From an uncultured Erythrobacter sp. (GTDB taxonomy: Bacteria > Pseudomonadota > Alphaproteobacteria > Sphingomonadales > Sphingomonadaceae): a DNA stretch of 64,000 nt. The translations under genes and the position numbers were made by a program. The notes beneath the pieces are model-generated. The model did not search any database. It worked only from the letters and a program-made list of their open reading frames with translations, and had not been told where the DNA came from. Positions 24,653-34,209 of this stretch are shown here, in pieces (position 1 is the first letter of the stretch; every line of letters starts with the position of its first letter). The stretch spans positions 992,001 through 1,056,000 of the forward strand of contig CANLPY010000001.1 in assembly GCA_947493165.1 (NCBI GenBank), written 5' to 3'.

Positions 24653-26851
24653 CTAAGGCTCGTCGGCTTCTACACTGAGCCCGTCTTCATCTAGCCGAAA
24701 TTGCACCGCCACACCTTCAATCTCGGTGGTGACGCGAACGCCGTCTTCTTCAAACGTCAACTCTGAGCCATTGTCATCCAGCTCTATCGGCTCACCCAGC
24801 TCAATATCCAGCGGCTGCACAGGCCCTTGCGGATCGGGCGAATTGGTCGGTTTAGGCGGCGCTAGTGAGAGCGCGCCGCGCATGAAGTCTTTCCAAATGC
24901 GGGCAGGCGTCGTCCCGCCCGTCACACCGTCCAGCGATGAATTGTCATCATTGCCCACCCACACGCCGACAACCAGATCGCCAGCATAGCCAACGAAAAG
25001 CGCGTCGCGGTAATTCTGCGTCGTGCCAGTTTTGCCGTAATTGGCAATCGGCAGGGTTGCCGCGCGGCCTGTGCCATCATTGATGGCCGCGCGCAGCATT
25101 TGCTGGATTTCTGCATGGGTTGAGGACGGCAGGCTGTCTTCACCAGAGGTTAGCCAATCGAGCCACCCTGCCTCTTCGCGCGCAAAAGCATGAGGATCAA
25201 CCGGGAAAGTGTTGCCCGCAACGCCTGCATAAGCGGCGGTGAGCTCCAGCAAACTCATGCTGGACGTGCCAAGCGCAAGACTGGGATCGCCCTTGGGCAG
25301 CGGCGATGTCACGCCCAGTTCACGCGCGGTTCCGATCACGCGCTCGCTGCCGACCTCTTGAAACAGGCGAACCGCAGCAACATTGCTGGAGCTAGCAAAG
25401 GCTTGCTCCAATGTGATCGTATCAGAGTAATTCTCTTGCGCGTTTTTGGGGCGATAGCTGCCATTGTCAATCGCTGTGTTGGCGATGGTGTCGCTGGGTT
25501 CCCACCCGGCTTTCAGCGCGGCGAGATAGACGAACAATTTGAAGGTTGAACCCGGTTGCCGTTTGGCTTGTGTAGCGCGGTTAAACGGCGATTTCGCATA
25601 GTCTTTTCCGCCGACCATCGCGACCACTTCGCCGCTGGGCCGCATCGCCACCAGCGCGACCTGTGCTTCGCCCAGCTTCGCCCCGCCGACCACCCGGCTG
25701 GCCAGCGCTTGCAGGCGCGCATCCAGCGTGGTGGTGAGAACCTGCTTGGAATAACTTGCTTCGGATGTCTTGCGCGCAATCGGCAGCGCCCAATCGGCAA
25801 AATATGTGCCCGTAGGCAGATTATCGCGCGTGCGCACATCCAGCTTTGGCGGGCCGAGCGCACCGGCCTCTGCCGCGCTGACGTAACCTTCCTCCACCAT
25901 CGCGCCGATCACCAGCGCCATGCGCTCGCTAGCCAGATCATAATTCTTGGTCGGGGCAAGACGGCTTGGCGCCTTCAGCAAACCGGCGAGCATGGCGGCT
26001 TGCTCTGGCCGCAGATTTTCTGGCTGGCGATAAAAATAGTGCAAGCTGGCAGCGCGCAGGCCGTATTGATTGTCCCCGAAATAGGCGTTGGAGAGGTAGC
26101 GTTCGAGGATCTCATCCTTGGTCAGCCAGCTTTCCATCCACAGCGCGATCAGCGCCTCGCGGGCCTTGCGCGTCATGCTCTGTTCGGGGGTTAGGAAGGT
26201 GAACTTCGCCAGCTGCTGTGTGATGGTGCTGCCGCCCTGACGCGGGCCGCCTGACACGTTCGACCATGCCGCGCGCGCAATCCCGCGCGGATCAACGCCC
26301 CAGTGGGAATAGAACCGCCGATCCTCAATCGCCAGAAACGCGCCGACCACATGATCGGGCAGCTTGCTCACATCAACCGGCGTATCAACCACCGCTCCGC
26401 TGCGCGCGATCGGCGTGCCATCACTCGCCAGCAAAGTGACCTGCGGCGGCGCAATGGGCTCCAGCGATTTGGACAGCGGCGCGGTTAACGCCAGCCAGCC
26501 GACGATCAAGATAAAGACGAACAGGCAGGCCGCAAACCCGCGCGAAATCCATTTCCACCGCGTGCGCCATTTGGAACGCGGCTTGACCGGTTCATGCTCG
26601 TACGGGTCATGCTCGTACGGCTCAATTTCCGGTTCTTCTTCTCGGCCGAAACTGAGCCATTTCAGCCAGCGCCGCTTTGGCTTCGCACCGCCGCCAGAAC
26701 TGTCATGCTGCCCCCAATCGAACTTACTGTCGAATTCGTCGAGCGCGCTGCCATAGGGGTCTTGCGAGGAGTAATAGCCCGCCCCGCGCCTTCCATCGCG
26801 CCCATAATAAGACGGGCCGGAATCAGATCGTGAGGAACGACGCCACAACAT
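24653..26851 (-). CDS. Class A penicillin-binding protein (PBP1-like)
   Basis: A 732-residue bifunctional enzyme. The cytoplasmic N-terminus (~90 residues) is charged and includes a near-repeat EYEHDPYEHEP. One membrane helix follows (residues ~108-130). The transglycosylase (GT51) region has 'LAIEDRRFYSHWGVDPRGIARA' with the catalytic Glu and 'GGSTITQQLAK'. The transpeptidase has the S-x-x-K in 'RQPGSTFKLFVYLAAL', the S-x-N in ASSSNVAAVR, and KTGTTQNYRDA. It polymerises and cross-links peptidoglycan. A short acidic C-terminal tail follows. It is convergent with the thioesterases. Confidence 0.94.
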   Translation of the reverse strand: MLWRRSSRSDSGPSYYGRDGRRGAGYYSSQDPYGSALDEFDSKFDWGQHDSSGGGAKPKRRWLKWLSFGREEEPEIEPYEHDPYEHEPVKPRSKWRTRWKWISRGFAACLFVFILIVGWLALTAPLSKSLEPIAPPQVTLLASDGTPIARSGAVVDTPVDVSKLPDHVVGAFLAIEDRRFYSHWGVDPRGIARAAWSNVSGGPRQGGSTITQQLAKFTFLTPEQSMTRKAREALIALWMESWLTKDEILERYLSNAYFGDNQYGLRAASLHYFYRQPENLRPEQAAMLAGLLKAPSRLAPTKNYDLASERMALVIGAMVEEGYVSAAEAGALGPPKLDVRTRDNLPTGTYFADWALPIARKTSEASYSKQVLTTTLDARLQALASRVVGGAKLGEAQVALVAMRPSGEVVAMVGGKDYAKSPFNRATQAKRQPGSTFKLFVYLAALKAGWEPSDTIANTAIDNGSYRPKNAQENYSDTITLEQAFASSSNVAAVRLFQEVGSERVIGTARELGVTSPLPKGDPSLALGTSSMSLLELTAAYAGVAGNTFPVDPHAFAREEAGWLDWLTSGEDSLPSSTHAEIQQMLRAAINDGTGRAATLPIANYGKTGTTQNYRDALFVGYAGDLVVGVWVGNDDNSSLDGVTGGTTPARIWKDFMRGALSLAPPKPTNSPDPQGPVQPLDIELGEPIELDDNGSELTFEEDGVRVTTEIEGVAVQFRLDEDGLSVEADEP

Positions 26852-26911
26852 CGTCTAGTGTATTATCAGAATAACACAGCGAGCGCGAGCGCTTTTTCAG
26901 CCCGCAATCAG

Positions 26912-27904
26912 CTATACCGTCTTCGCAGCGCCCTCTGGCAGGTCTTCGTTGAAGACGCGCTGGTAATATTCGCTCACCAGCACCCGTTCCGCCTCATCAC
27001 ACTTGTTCAGGAATGACAGCCGGAATGCAAAGCCGATTGATTTGAAAATTGCAGCATTCTGCGCCCAAGTCATAACGGTGCGCGGGCTCATCACGGTGGA
27101 AATATCACCGTTCATAAAGCCTTGGCGGGTCAACTCAGCGACCTTGACCATATCGGCGATGACCGCGTCATCCGCCTCTGGCGCTTTCGATTTCACGATC
27201 TGCTGTTCGGTTTCAGCGGGCAGGTAATTCAGCGCCACGACAATGTTCCAGCGGTCCATCTGCGCTTGGTTGATCGCCTGCGTGCCGTGGTAAAGCCCGC
27301 TGGTATCGCCGAGCCCGACCGTATTGGTCGTCGCGAACAGGCGGAAAAACGGGTTTGGCGTAATCACTCGGTTTTGATCAAGCAGCGTGAGACGGCCATC
27401 AAATTCCAAGATGCGCTGGATCACGAACATCACGTCCGGGCGGCCCGCGTCATATTCGTCAAACGTCAGCGCAACCGGGTGTTGCAGCGCATACGGCAAA
27501 ATGCCCTCTTTAAATTCGGTGACCTGCAAGCCGTCTTTCAGCACAATCGCATCGCGGCCAACCAGGTCAATCCGGCTGATATGCGCATCAAGGTTCACGC
27601 GGATGCTCGGCCATTTGAGCCGCGCAGCCACTTGCTCAATATGGGTCGATTTGCCCGTGCCGTGATAGCCTTGAACCATGACCCGGCGGTTGTGGGCAAA
27701 ACCAGCCAAGATCGCGAGCGTTGTGTCTGGATCGAACACATAGCTATCGTCCAGCTCAGGCACATGCTCATCAGACAGACTGAAGGCCGGCACTTGCCAG
27801 TCAATATCAATGCCGAATGTGTCGCGCACATCGACAGAGGTATCGGGCTCAGGGATTAGCGTCTCTGCGCTTTGATCGAAGCTGGTGTGTAGTGGAGAAC
27901 TCAT
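26912..27904 (-). CDS. cobS: Cobaltochelatase CobS-type AAA+ ATPase
   Basis: A 330-residue AAA+ protein with Walker [14 protein letters not shown], Walker B '[11 protein letters not shown]', and sensor '[12 protein letters not shown]'. It closely follows CobS ('[13 protein letters not shown]', '[19 protein letters not shown]'), the ATPase of the CobNST cobalt chelatase for aerobic cobalamin synthesis. The CobT gene normally found next to it is not here. Its downstream neighbour is the PBP gene. In many alphaproteobacteria CobS-type proteins with orphan CobT-like partners are annotated this way, so chelatase function is likely but not certain. Confidence 0.85.
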   Translation of the reverse strand: MSSPLHTSFDQSAETLIPEPDTSVDVRDTFGIDIDWQVPAFSLSDEHVPELDDSYVFDPDTTLAILAGFAHNRRVMVQGYHGTGKSTHIEQVAARLKWPSIRVNLDAHISRIDLVGRDAIVLKDGLQVTEFKEGILPYALQHPVALTFDEYDAGRPDVMFVIQRILEFDGRLTLLDQNRVITPNPFFRLFATTNTVGLGDTSGLYHGTQAINQAQMDRWNIVVALNYLPAETEQQIVKSKAPEADDAVIADMVKVAELTRQGFMNGDISTVMSPRTVMTWAQNAAIFKSIGFAFRLSFLNKCDEAERVLVSEYYQRVFNEDLPEGAAKTV

Positions 27905-28004
27905 TGCAATGCCCGCCTATAACGCCGCGCGCCAAGCTGCAAGCGCCTGAGTGTTTTTTGAACGCAGTAATTTAAAAGCGGCAATTCCTCGCTATATCGC
28001 AGGT

Positions 28005-28850
28005 ATGCCGCGCCCCGATCCTATTGAAGCCATCAGGTTAAAGCTGGTCGGTCAGGTACGCGATGTCTTCAACGATGCCAGCGCGGGGCAAAAGCCTGAG
28101 CCGCCATCGGATGACGCCTTGTTTGAGCGCGATACGCCGATCCGCATGGTCCATGCCGATCTGGTGGGCATGATGACCGGCGGCATTCGCAGCTTGCTGC
28201 TGCAGATGCTCCACCCGCACGCGCTGCAAGGGGTGCTCGACCACTCAAACTTTCGCGAGGATATGCATGGGCGCTTGCGCCGCACCGCTAAATTCATCGC
28301 CGTCACCACTTTCGGCCACCGCGACCGGGCGATGGCGGCGATTGAGCGGGTCAATGGCATTCACGCGCAGGTGACGGGCACTTTGCCTGACGGATCGCCT
28401 TATGTTGCGAGCGATCCGCGCACGCTCGCGTGGGTTCACGTGGCCGAGGCGCAGAGCTTTCTCGCTGGTTATATGCGCCATGTCCGGCCCGATATGCCGC
28501 GCGCCGAGCAAGACGAATATTACCGCCAGTTCGCCGTGATTGCGCGGGCACTTGGCGCTGATCCCGTGCCTGAGACAGTCAGCGAGGCCGATGCAATTTT
28601 TCGCGAATTGCGCATGGATTTGCACCCCTCACCCGAAGCGCGCAAGATTGCCGATTTAGTGCTGAACCAGCGCCCACAAGGCGCGCCGCCAGCCGTGCAA
28701 GCCATGCTTGGCGCAGATGCAGTGGCGATGTTGCCCAATTGGGGACGCAGCATGCTGGGCCTGTCACGTCCGGGCCTAGCCGCAATTCCGGCCCGCGCCG
28801 CGACATGGGGCATGGGCCGCACATTGCGCTGGGCATTTCGCCAAAATTGA
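28005..28850 (+). CDS. Oxygenase MpaB family protein (DUF2236)
   Basis: A 281-residue protein with the DUF2236/MpaB segments: 'LLQMLHPHALQGVLDHSNFRED' near residues 60-85 and 'TTFGHRDRAMAAIERVNGIHAQVTG', then 'YVASDPRTLAWVHVAEAQSFL' and 'DEYYRQFAVIARALG'. The His residues in H-P-H, F-G-H and H-V match the haem/iron site of MpaB. Substrate is unknown. A GTG at 27951 would add 18 residues; the ATG at 28005 is chosen. It separates cobS from the DnaJ/bolA genes. Confidence 0.85.
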   Translation: MPRPDPIEAIRLKLVGQVRDVFNDASAGQKPEPPSDDALFERDTPIRMVHADLVGMMTGGIRSLLLQMLHPHALQGVLDHSNFREDMHGRLRRTAKFIAVTTFGHRDRAMAAIERVNGIHAQVTGTLPDGSPYVASDPRTLAWVHVAEAQSFLAGYMRHVRPDMPRAEQDEYYRQFAVIARALGADPVPETVSEADAIFRELRMDLHPSPEARKIADLVLNQRPQGAPPAVQAMLGADAVAMLPNWGRSMLGLSRPGLAAIPARAATWGMGRTLRWAFRQN

Positions 28851-28856
28851 CGCGAT

Positions 28857-29438
28857 TCAGGTATTGCTGCGCCGATATTGGACCGCAAATACCAATGGCC
28901 AAAGAAAATTGATCGAACCGAAAATCCGCTGAAAAAGCCCTGAGTATCCTTCTGGCTCGAAACCAGTCAGGGCAAGCCACAAGTAGGTCATGCCAGCAAG
29001 ACTGACGAACGCTGTGATGCCGTGCAATCTCTGCCGCAGCTCGTTCGATTTCAGATCGAGCAGCGATAGTGCCGGCGCCAGAATGTTAAAAATACCAATT
29101 ATGTAAAAGCCGTGCATTGGGCTGCCCATCGGCCAAATGCCATTGGTGATCATCGCGACGCCAAACATCATCCAGCAAACAGCACCAGCAGAGAAGACCC
29201 TACCTGATAGCTTCCAAACGGCTGCTCCGAAAACGAAAATACTAATTCCAGCTGCCAGCGCGGCAACGTTCGCCAAGCTGTGCGAAAACGTGTCTTCTAA
29301 GGTCATCACGCTGACATGGGACGCGATCGGATCGTAACCGACCGCAAGAAAGCCGGCCAGAGTCGATAATCCCAACCAAGCTGGCAATGGAACATAGCCC
29401 GCTTTGACGAGCAAATCGCTCGTTTTGTCACCCACCAT
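28857..29438 (-). CDS. DUF998-like polytopic membrane protein
   Basis: A 193-residue protein with about five to six hydrophobic segments. It begins MVGDKTSDLLVKAGYVPLPAWLG and contains 'FSHSLANVAALAAGISIFVFG' and 'NGIWPMGSPMHGFYIIGIFN', resembling the DUF998 group. The ATG at 29438 follows GGGGGTATC. GC content looks lower than in its neighbours, and it interrupts a conserved order, which may point to acquisition. Role unknown. Confidence 0.6.
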   Translation of the reverse strand: MVGDKTSDLLVKAGYVPLPAWLGLSTLAGFLAVGYDPIASHVSVMTLEDTFSHSLANVAALAAGISIFVFGAAVWKLSGRVFSAGAVCWMMFGVAMITNGIWPMGSPMHGFYIIGIFNILAPALSLLDLKSNELRQRLHGITAFVSLAGMTYLWLALTGFEPEGYSGLFQRIFGSINFLWPLVFAVQYRRSNT

Positions 29439-29498
29439 TCTTGATACCCCCACTGTTTTCACCTCCCCATACGTTCGGCATCGATCAATTAGCAACGC

Positions 29499-30092
29499 CT
29501 AGGCAAATACGCGGCTTTTTCTCAGCAATTGATACGCTTCGACCACTCGGCCCAGCCGCGCTTCGTATTTGCGGTCCCCGCCATTGCGATCTGGGTGATA
29601 ACGCCGCACCAGTTCTGAATAGCGCCGCCGCAGCCGCTGCCGGTCAGCATTCAGCCCCAGCCCCATCGTCTCAAGCGCCACCGCTTCTTCTTTCGAAAAC
29701 CGACCGTCCATCGCCATTTTCGCTTCGCGCTGCGCACGGCTCTTGATCCCGTTCGCCCGCGCAGAGATGGCGTCCAGTGGATCCTCAAAATCGGCCCAGC
29801 GCGGCATTCCATCAACACCGGCGGTTGGTCTGAATGATGGGCTTTCAGTCTTCCAACCACTGGCCGGAGACTGCGCGCGAAGAATTTCTTCGGCGTTCAT
29901 CCCTTCAAACCAGTCATAACCATCATTAAATTCACGCACATGCTGCAAGCAAAACCAGCGCCATGTCCCCGGTCCGTCAAAACCGTTGGGCTGCCGGCCG
30001 GGCGCGCGAAATTCGCCCGCCTCACGGCAACCGGGCGCATCGCAGGCCCGATCTTCTTCTTCGTGGCGGCCATGAAATTTTGTCGAACGCAT
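29499..30092 (-). CDS. DnaJ-domain protein
   Basis: A 197-residue protein. The C-terminal ~60 residues are a J domain with the HPD motif (RRYSELVRRYHPDRNGGD). The N-terminal half carries C-x4-C (CDAPGCREAGEF) and 'WFCLQHVREFN', and is probably zinc-binding. It pairs with bolA divergently, as in other alphaproteobacteria, where this J protein lies near cobS. It is a likely Hsp70 cochaperone in the cytoplasm. Confidence 0.88.
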   Translation of the reverse strand: MRSTKFHGRHEEEDRACDAPGCREAGEFRAPGRQPNGFDGPGTWRWFCLQHVREFNDGYDWFEGMNAEEILRAQSPASGWKTESPSFRPTAGVDGMPRWADFEDPLDAISARANGIKSRAQREAKMAMDGRFSKEEAVALETMGLGLNADRQRLRRRYSELVRRYHPDRNGGDRKYEARLGRVVEAYQLLRKSRVFA

Positions 30093-30142
30093 AAAAATAG
30101 AGCATGGGTATTATCGCCTGCAATTCCAAGGGAGAAGCGCGC

Positions 30143-30409
30143 GTGAGCGGATCAATTAGTGAAGAAATTTCGAAACTTCTGACCGAAGCATTCGCCCCGA
30201 CCAAGCTGGACGTGATCAATGACAGCGCCCAGCATTCCGGTCATGCGGGCGATGATGGCAGCGGAGAATCGCATTTCACGATTGTGATCGAAGCGCCGGC
30301 CTTTGCTGAATTGAACCGGCTTGCCCGCCAGCGTGCGGTGATCGCAGCGCTTGGCGATATCGTGGGTGAGCGCGTGCACGCAGTTGCGATCAAGGCAAGC
30401 GCGCCCTAA
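30143..30409 (+). CDS. bolA: BolA family protein
   Basis: An 88-residue protein starting at GTG (30143), preceded by AAGGGAGAAG. A start at ATG 30104 is possible but has no ribosome site. It has the BolA fold segments 'LTEAFAPTKLDVINDSAQHSGH' and 'ESHFTIVIEAPAFAELNRLARQRAV', ending 'ERVHAVAIKAS'. The H-x-G-H region and the late His are the usual Fe-S ligand region with monothiol glutaredoxin. It probably takes part in iron/Fe-S homeostasis. It is divergent from the DnaJ gene. Confidence 0.93.
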   Translation: MSGSISEEISKLLTEAFAPTKLDVINDSAQHSGHAGDDGSGESHFTIVIEAPAFAELNRLARQRAVIAALGDIVGERVHAVAIKASAP

Positions 30410-30539
30410 CCTACTCGCGCCGATATCTGTTCGCGCTCCTCCCTCTTGCAATTTGTGCCAATTGGTCGCCTAATGCATCCTGCATAGTGAAAAGCACCGC
30501 TTTAAGCAGGCTGTGGGTTGTTGGGGAGAAGGCGAAAAG

Positions 30540-31379
30540 GTGTTGCTGTCGCGAACCTATCGTCCGTCTGAACGGCTTAAACCGTATATTCGGCGCTTTT
30601 ACGTGTTTGAGGCTGAGCTACCCGACGACTTTATTATCGAAGATTTTCTGCTGGCGGAAACCGCCTTCGTTCGCTGCCTGTTGAAGGGCGAATGGGTTGG
30701 CGAGGTTGCACCGGGCGAATGGTCGCGGCCCAGCAAGACCTTGTTCTTTGGGTCGAACCAGCATCCCTTTCGCGTCCGCGTCCAAGGCAGCTTTGCTGTC
30801 GCGGGATTTGCCATCCGCCCCAGCGCTTGGCGCTGTCTTGCGCGCCACCCGCACAATGAATTTGTCGACCGCCTCATCCCCATGGAAAAGATGATCGGCA
30901 TCAATTCAAAAGGGATGCTGCAGGATGTCGAGGCGGCCAGCGATGATGATGGCAAGCTCGCCGCGATGGACGCTGCAATCTGGCGCAGGATCGAAGAGAT
31001 TGGGCGCATTGAAACCGACACGGCAATGGCTGAGTTTGAAAAGATCGCACGCACCAATTCGACCATGCCAATCGAAGAAGCGGCCGAACGGATCGGCTTG
31101 TCGATCCGTCAGATGGAGCGGCGCTGCAAACAGCATTTTGGCATCACGCCCAAGTCAGTGATGCGGCGCGGCCGTTTCCTCGATCTTGCCGCAGCGATCC
31201 GCGGATTTAGCACGCCGAGCGAAGCTGATCTTGCCCAGCTGCGCTTCTTTGATCAGTCGCATCTCAACCGCGAGTTTAAGCGCTTTGCGCAAATGACGCC
31301 GGGGCAATTCAAGAAAGCCTTTACACCGCTGCAAACCGCTGGCCTAAAGCTGCGCGAAGAAAGCAAATTCGAAGACTAA
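30540..31379 (+). CDS. AraC family transcriptional regulator
   Basis: A 279-residue protein starting at GTG after GGAGAAGG. Residues ~1-150 are a DUF6597/AraC-type sensing domain ('RPSERLKPYIRRFYVFEAELPDD'). The last ~100 residues hold the double helix-turn-helix (MPIEEAAERIGLSIRQMERRCKQHFGITPKSVMRR; DQSHLNREFKRFAQMTPGQFKKA). It is followed by an SDR gene in the same direction after ~40 bases. A regulatory link to that gene is plausible but unproven. Confidence 0.88.
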   Translation: MLLSRTYRPSERLKPYIRRFYVFEAELPDDFIIEDFLLAETAFVRCLLKGEWVGEVAPGEWSRPSKTLFFGSNQHPFRVRVQGSFAVAGFAIRPSAWRCLARHPHNEFVDRLIPMEKMIGINSKGMLQDVEAASDDDGKLAAMDAAIWRRIEEIGRIETDTAMAEFEKIARTNSTMPIEEAAERIGLSIRQMERRCKQHFGITPKSVMRRGRFLDLAAAIRGFSTPSEADLAQLRFFDQSHLNREFKRFAQMTPGQFKKAFTPLQTAGLKLREESKFED

Positions 31380-31419
31380 GCTGGCCTGCAATTGGGCGAG
31401 TGCAGGAAAGGCGAGAGAG

Positions 31420-32232
31420 ATGAATTTTTCAGGCAAAGTTGTGTGGATCACCGGCGCTTCATCAGGGATTGGCGCGGCGCTGGCGCGCGATTTGTCCGAT
31501 CGCGGCGCGCATCTGGTGCTGTCAGGCCGTGACGAGGCGCGACTTGCCGAAGTCGCGAAGGATTGCGCCAAGACTTTGATTTTACCGTTCGATGTGCGCG
31601 ATGATGCAGCGCTGGCTGATGCCACTGCCAAAGCGATTGCATGGAAAGGCAGCGTTGACCTTGCCTTTGCCAATGCCGGCGTGTCTCAGCGCAGCCGCGC
31701 GCTCAACACTGACATGCAGGTTTACCGCGACATTATCGATATTGATCTGACCGCTCAGATCGCCTTCAGCCAAGGGTTGATCGGCCATATGGTTGAACGA
31801 GGATCGGGCGGGCTTGCTTTCATCTCGTCGATCGCGGGTAAAGTCGGCGTGCCAATGCGCACCGCCTATAGCGCGGTCAAATTCGGCCTTGCTGGATATG
31901 GCGATGCCTTGCGCGGCGAGCTGTCGCAAACCGGCGTCAATGTGCACATGATCTATCCCGGCTCTGTCGCCACCAATGTCGCGCGCAATGCCATGGTGGG
32001 CGACGGGGCAAAACGCGGTGTCAGTGATGACGCGATCGACAATGGCATTCCAGCCGATGAAGCGGCAAGGACCATGCTGGATGGCATTGCCAAGGGAGAG
32101 CGCGAAATCATCGTCGCTCAGGGCGCTGAGCTGCAAATGGGCGAAATGCGCCGCACGCCAGAGGCGCTGCTTGATCAGATCGCAGGCATGGTCGCCAGCG
32201 GCTATATGGAACGGATGGAAGCGGTGGATTGA
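31420..32232 (+). CDS. Short-chain dehydrogenase/reductase
   Basis: A 270-residue classical SDR. The cofactor site is 'WITGASSGIGAALARDL' (TGxxxGIG), and the N-A-G motif is in 'FANAGVSQRS'. Ser and Tyr-x3-Lys are in FISSIAGKV and AYSAVKFGLAG. It resembles DHRS7/FabG-like membrane SDRs. Its C-terminal segment is helical and ends 'YMERMEAVD'. Its stop overlaps the convergent membrane-protein gene. Substrate unknown. Confidence 0.93.
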   Translation: MNFSGKVVWITGASSGIGAALARDLSDRGAHLVLSGRDEARLAEVAKDCAKTLILPFDVRDDAALADATAKAIAWKGSVDLAFANAGVSQRSRALNTDMQVYRDIIDIDLTAQIAFSQGLIGHMVERGSGGLAFISSIAGKVGVPMRTAYSAVKFGLAGYGDALRGELSQTGVNVHMIYPGSVATNVARNAMVGDGAKRGVSDDAIDNGIPADEAARTMLDGIAKGEREIIVAQGAELQMGEMRRTPEALLDQIAGMVASGYMERMEAVD

Positions 32233-32660
32233 TCGGGCTTCATCGCCCAAGCCACAATCCCGCAGGCGATAACCTGTTCGAGCCACGCCAATGGCAAAGC
32301 GACAGCGATCATTGAATAGGGCGCGAGCCCCATATTGGCGACGCCCAACCAGAGCAGTCCAAATACGGTCACAGTAAAGGCGCTCGCAGCGAGGATCACT
32401 TGCCGGATCGACGCGCCAAATCGCTCAAGCCAGATCCAGAAGAAACCCGTCGCTGCGAGGATCAGGATAAGATCCCAGACACCCCAGATCGAAAAAATCA
32501 CCCAGTCAATCTGCGCGATCTCGGGCCGCTCGGGAAACGCAGCGTGGAGCCGCGGGCGAACCACGAGGAAATAGCGCGCGACCTCCGAGACGTTGATCCA
32601 GAAGAAATTGAGCAGGAGCGCAAGCTTGAACGAGCCCTCCGCTTGATAGTTAGGCTGCAT
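32202..32660 (-). CDS. Four-helix membrane protein beside TetR
   Basis: A 152-residue protein with four hydrophobic segments (about 10-33, 48-75, 85-107 and 112-137). No motif is recognised. The ATG lies 11 bases inside the 3' end of the TetR gene, so they form an operon. It may be the membrane protein that the repressor controls. It converges on the SDR gene with a 31-base overlap. Confidence 0.7.
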   Translation of the reverse strand: MQPNYQAEGSFKLALLLNFFWINVSEVARYFLVVRPRLHAAFPERPEIAQIDWVIFSIWGVWDLILILAATGFFWIWLERFGASIRQVILAASAFTVTVFGLLWLGVANMGLAPYSMIAVALPLAWLEQVIACGIVAWAMKPDQSTASIRSI

Positions 32661-33237
32661 GCCTGCACTCCCGTTCCAAGATTGAGACTATTGTTGCCGC
32701 CTGCGCGCGCAATGGCTCAGCCGAATTCGCGACCCGCGACATCGCCCAGAGCCCCTGGGCAGCCAAGACGAGGAATTGGGCAAGTTCCGCGCGGCGTATG
32801 TCGGCAAGACTGTCGGTCAACGCCTTAGCGAATGCACTCGCCAGCCGATCATGGTGCTGCTGGACGAGCTCTTCAATTTCAGGATCGCTTGCGCCGCGTT
32901 CTGTCGTCGCATTGCCAACCATACAGCCCGGTCCGGGCAGCCCGATACGCTCTGCGCGGCTGATCTGGATTTCGAAATAGTCCGCGATAGCCGAGATTCC
33001 GGGCGTCCCATCAGCAAACGGTTCCAGCGCCGGAGCTACGACCTCGCTCTGATAGGTCTCAAAACACGCGGTGTAGAGCCCATGCTTGCTGCCGAAATCT
33101 CCATAGATCGATTGCCGCGTCGAGCCGGTTGTTTCGACAAGTTCGACCATCGATGTCGCCGAATAGCCGTTGGCCCAAAAAGCACGCATGGCCCGGTCAA
33201 GCACATCTTGGCGTTCTGAAGAGCGGGGTCTTGGCAT
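32650..33237 (-). CDS. TetR family transcriptional regulator
   Basis: A 195-residue protein with the N-terminal HTH (QDVLDRAMRAFWANGYSATSMVELVETTGSTRQSIYGDFG). The ligand domain includes 'GCMVGNATTERGASDPE', a pattern seen in TetR_C_16/YcdC-type and NemR-like families (GC[ml]). It is divergent from the epoxide-hydrolase-like gene and upstream of the membrane protein. Candidate operator: the 8-bp palindrome GAACGTTC at 33253-33260. Repression of either neighbour is inferred. Confidence 0.88.
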   Translation of the reverse strand: MPRPRSSERQDVLDRAMRAFWANGYSATSMVELVETTGSTRQSIYGDFGSKHGLYTACFETYQSEVVAPALEPFADGTPGISAIADYFEIQISRAERIGLPGPGCMVGNATTERGASDPEIEELVQQHHDRLASAFAKALTDSLADIRRAELAQFLVLAAQGLWAMSRVANSAEPLRAQAATIVSILERECRHAA

Positions 33238-33321
33238 GTGCAGGCAATATCAGAACGTTCATTCTTATACAAGTCATCAAAGGCACTGGCCAATTGCCCG
33301 GCTTCGCGTCACATTCACAGC

Positions 33322-34209
33322 ATGGAACAAAAACGTGTCAGCCTCGCTAACGGCATCCACCTCGACGTGCTCGATGAAGGACCGGCCGATGCCCCGGTCC
33401 TCATCTTCCTCCACGGCTTTCCTGAAAGCCACCGGACCTGGCGCCATCAGATCGCGCATTTCAAAGATCGCTATCGCTGTATTGCACCCGACCAGCGCGG
33501 CTATCGTAGCTCGTCCAAGCCGCAAGAGGTGGACGCTTACACGCCGGACAAACTGATCGGCGATGTCTTTCTGCTCGCTGATGCGCTCGGCATTGGGAAA
33601 TTCACGATTGTTGGCCATGACTGGGGCGGCGCGATTGCTTGGGGTGTGGCGCTGGGCGGGCAGCACATGCGGGTGGAGCGGGCAATTATCGCCAACGCGC
33701 CGCACCCTTCGATCTTTCAAAAGCTGCTCTACACCCATCACGGCCAGCGCGAGGCGAGCCAATATATTCGCGGGTTCAAGGACACGGCGAATGACGCGCT
33801 GATCAAGGATGAAGGCCTTACCGGCCTGATGCTGCAAGAGGTGAAGTGGGACCGTCCATCAGCGATGGAGCCTGAAGAGCGCGAGGCCTTGCTGCGCGAC
33901 TGGCAAAACCGCGATGCCGCGTTCGGTATGATCAATTATTACCGCGCGAGCCCGATCACTGTCCCGACAATGGATGAACCGTTCGAAGTGCCCGCCGACT
34001 ATGTTGGCCCGGAGCTGCCAAACCTGACCATCCCGGCACTCGTCATCTGGGCGATGGACGACCTCGCGCTGCCCGCTGAGAATCTCGAAGGTTTAAACGC
34101 GCTTGTTGACGATTTAACCGTCGAGCAGGTCCACGACTGCGGGCATTTCGTACCTTGGGAAGCAGCAGGCGCAGTCAATGCCGCGATGGAGAAGTTTTTG
34201 AGCCGCTAG
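33322..34209 (+). CDS. Alpha/beta hydrolase, epoxide-hydrolase-like
   Basis: A 295-residue protein. It has the oxyanion H-G-F-P in FLHGFPESHRTW, the nucleophile in VGHDWGGAIAWGVAL (G-H-D-W-G), and a late His in 'CGHFVPWEAA'. The Asp nucleophile with W after it, as in epoxide hydrolases and haloalkane dehalogenases, is clear. The cap Tyr residues 'MINYYRASP' support epoxide hydrolase. The ATG at 33322 is chosen; the longer frame to 33238 runs through the divergent promoter. Confidence 0.88.
   Translation: MEQKRVSLANGIHLDVLDEGPADAPVLIFLHGFPESHRTWRHQIAHFKDRYRCIAPDQRGYRSSSKPQEVDAYTPDKLIGDVFLLADALGIGKFTIVGHDWGGAIAWGVALGGQHMRVERAIIANAPHPSIFQKLLYTHHGQREASQYIRGFKDTANDALIKDEGLTGLMLQEVKWDRPSAMEPEEREALLRDWQNRDAAFGMINYYRASPITVPTMDEPFEVPADYVGPELPNLTIPALVIWAMDDLALPAENLEGLNALVDDLTVEQVHDCGHFVPWEAAGAVNAAMEKFLSR

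Noticed and set aside
26591-26620. 15-base tandem repeat in the penicillin-binding protein gene
   Set aside because: It lies in frame in a charged disordered N-terminus. A simple slippage repeat explains it.
28846-28859. TTGACGCGATTCAG as a second FNR box
   Set aside because: It overlaps the MpaB-type stop codon, matches the consensus imperfectly, and is not upstream of a suitable start.
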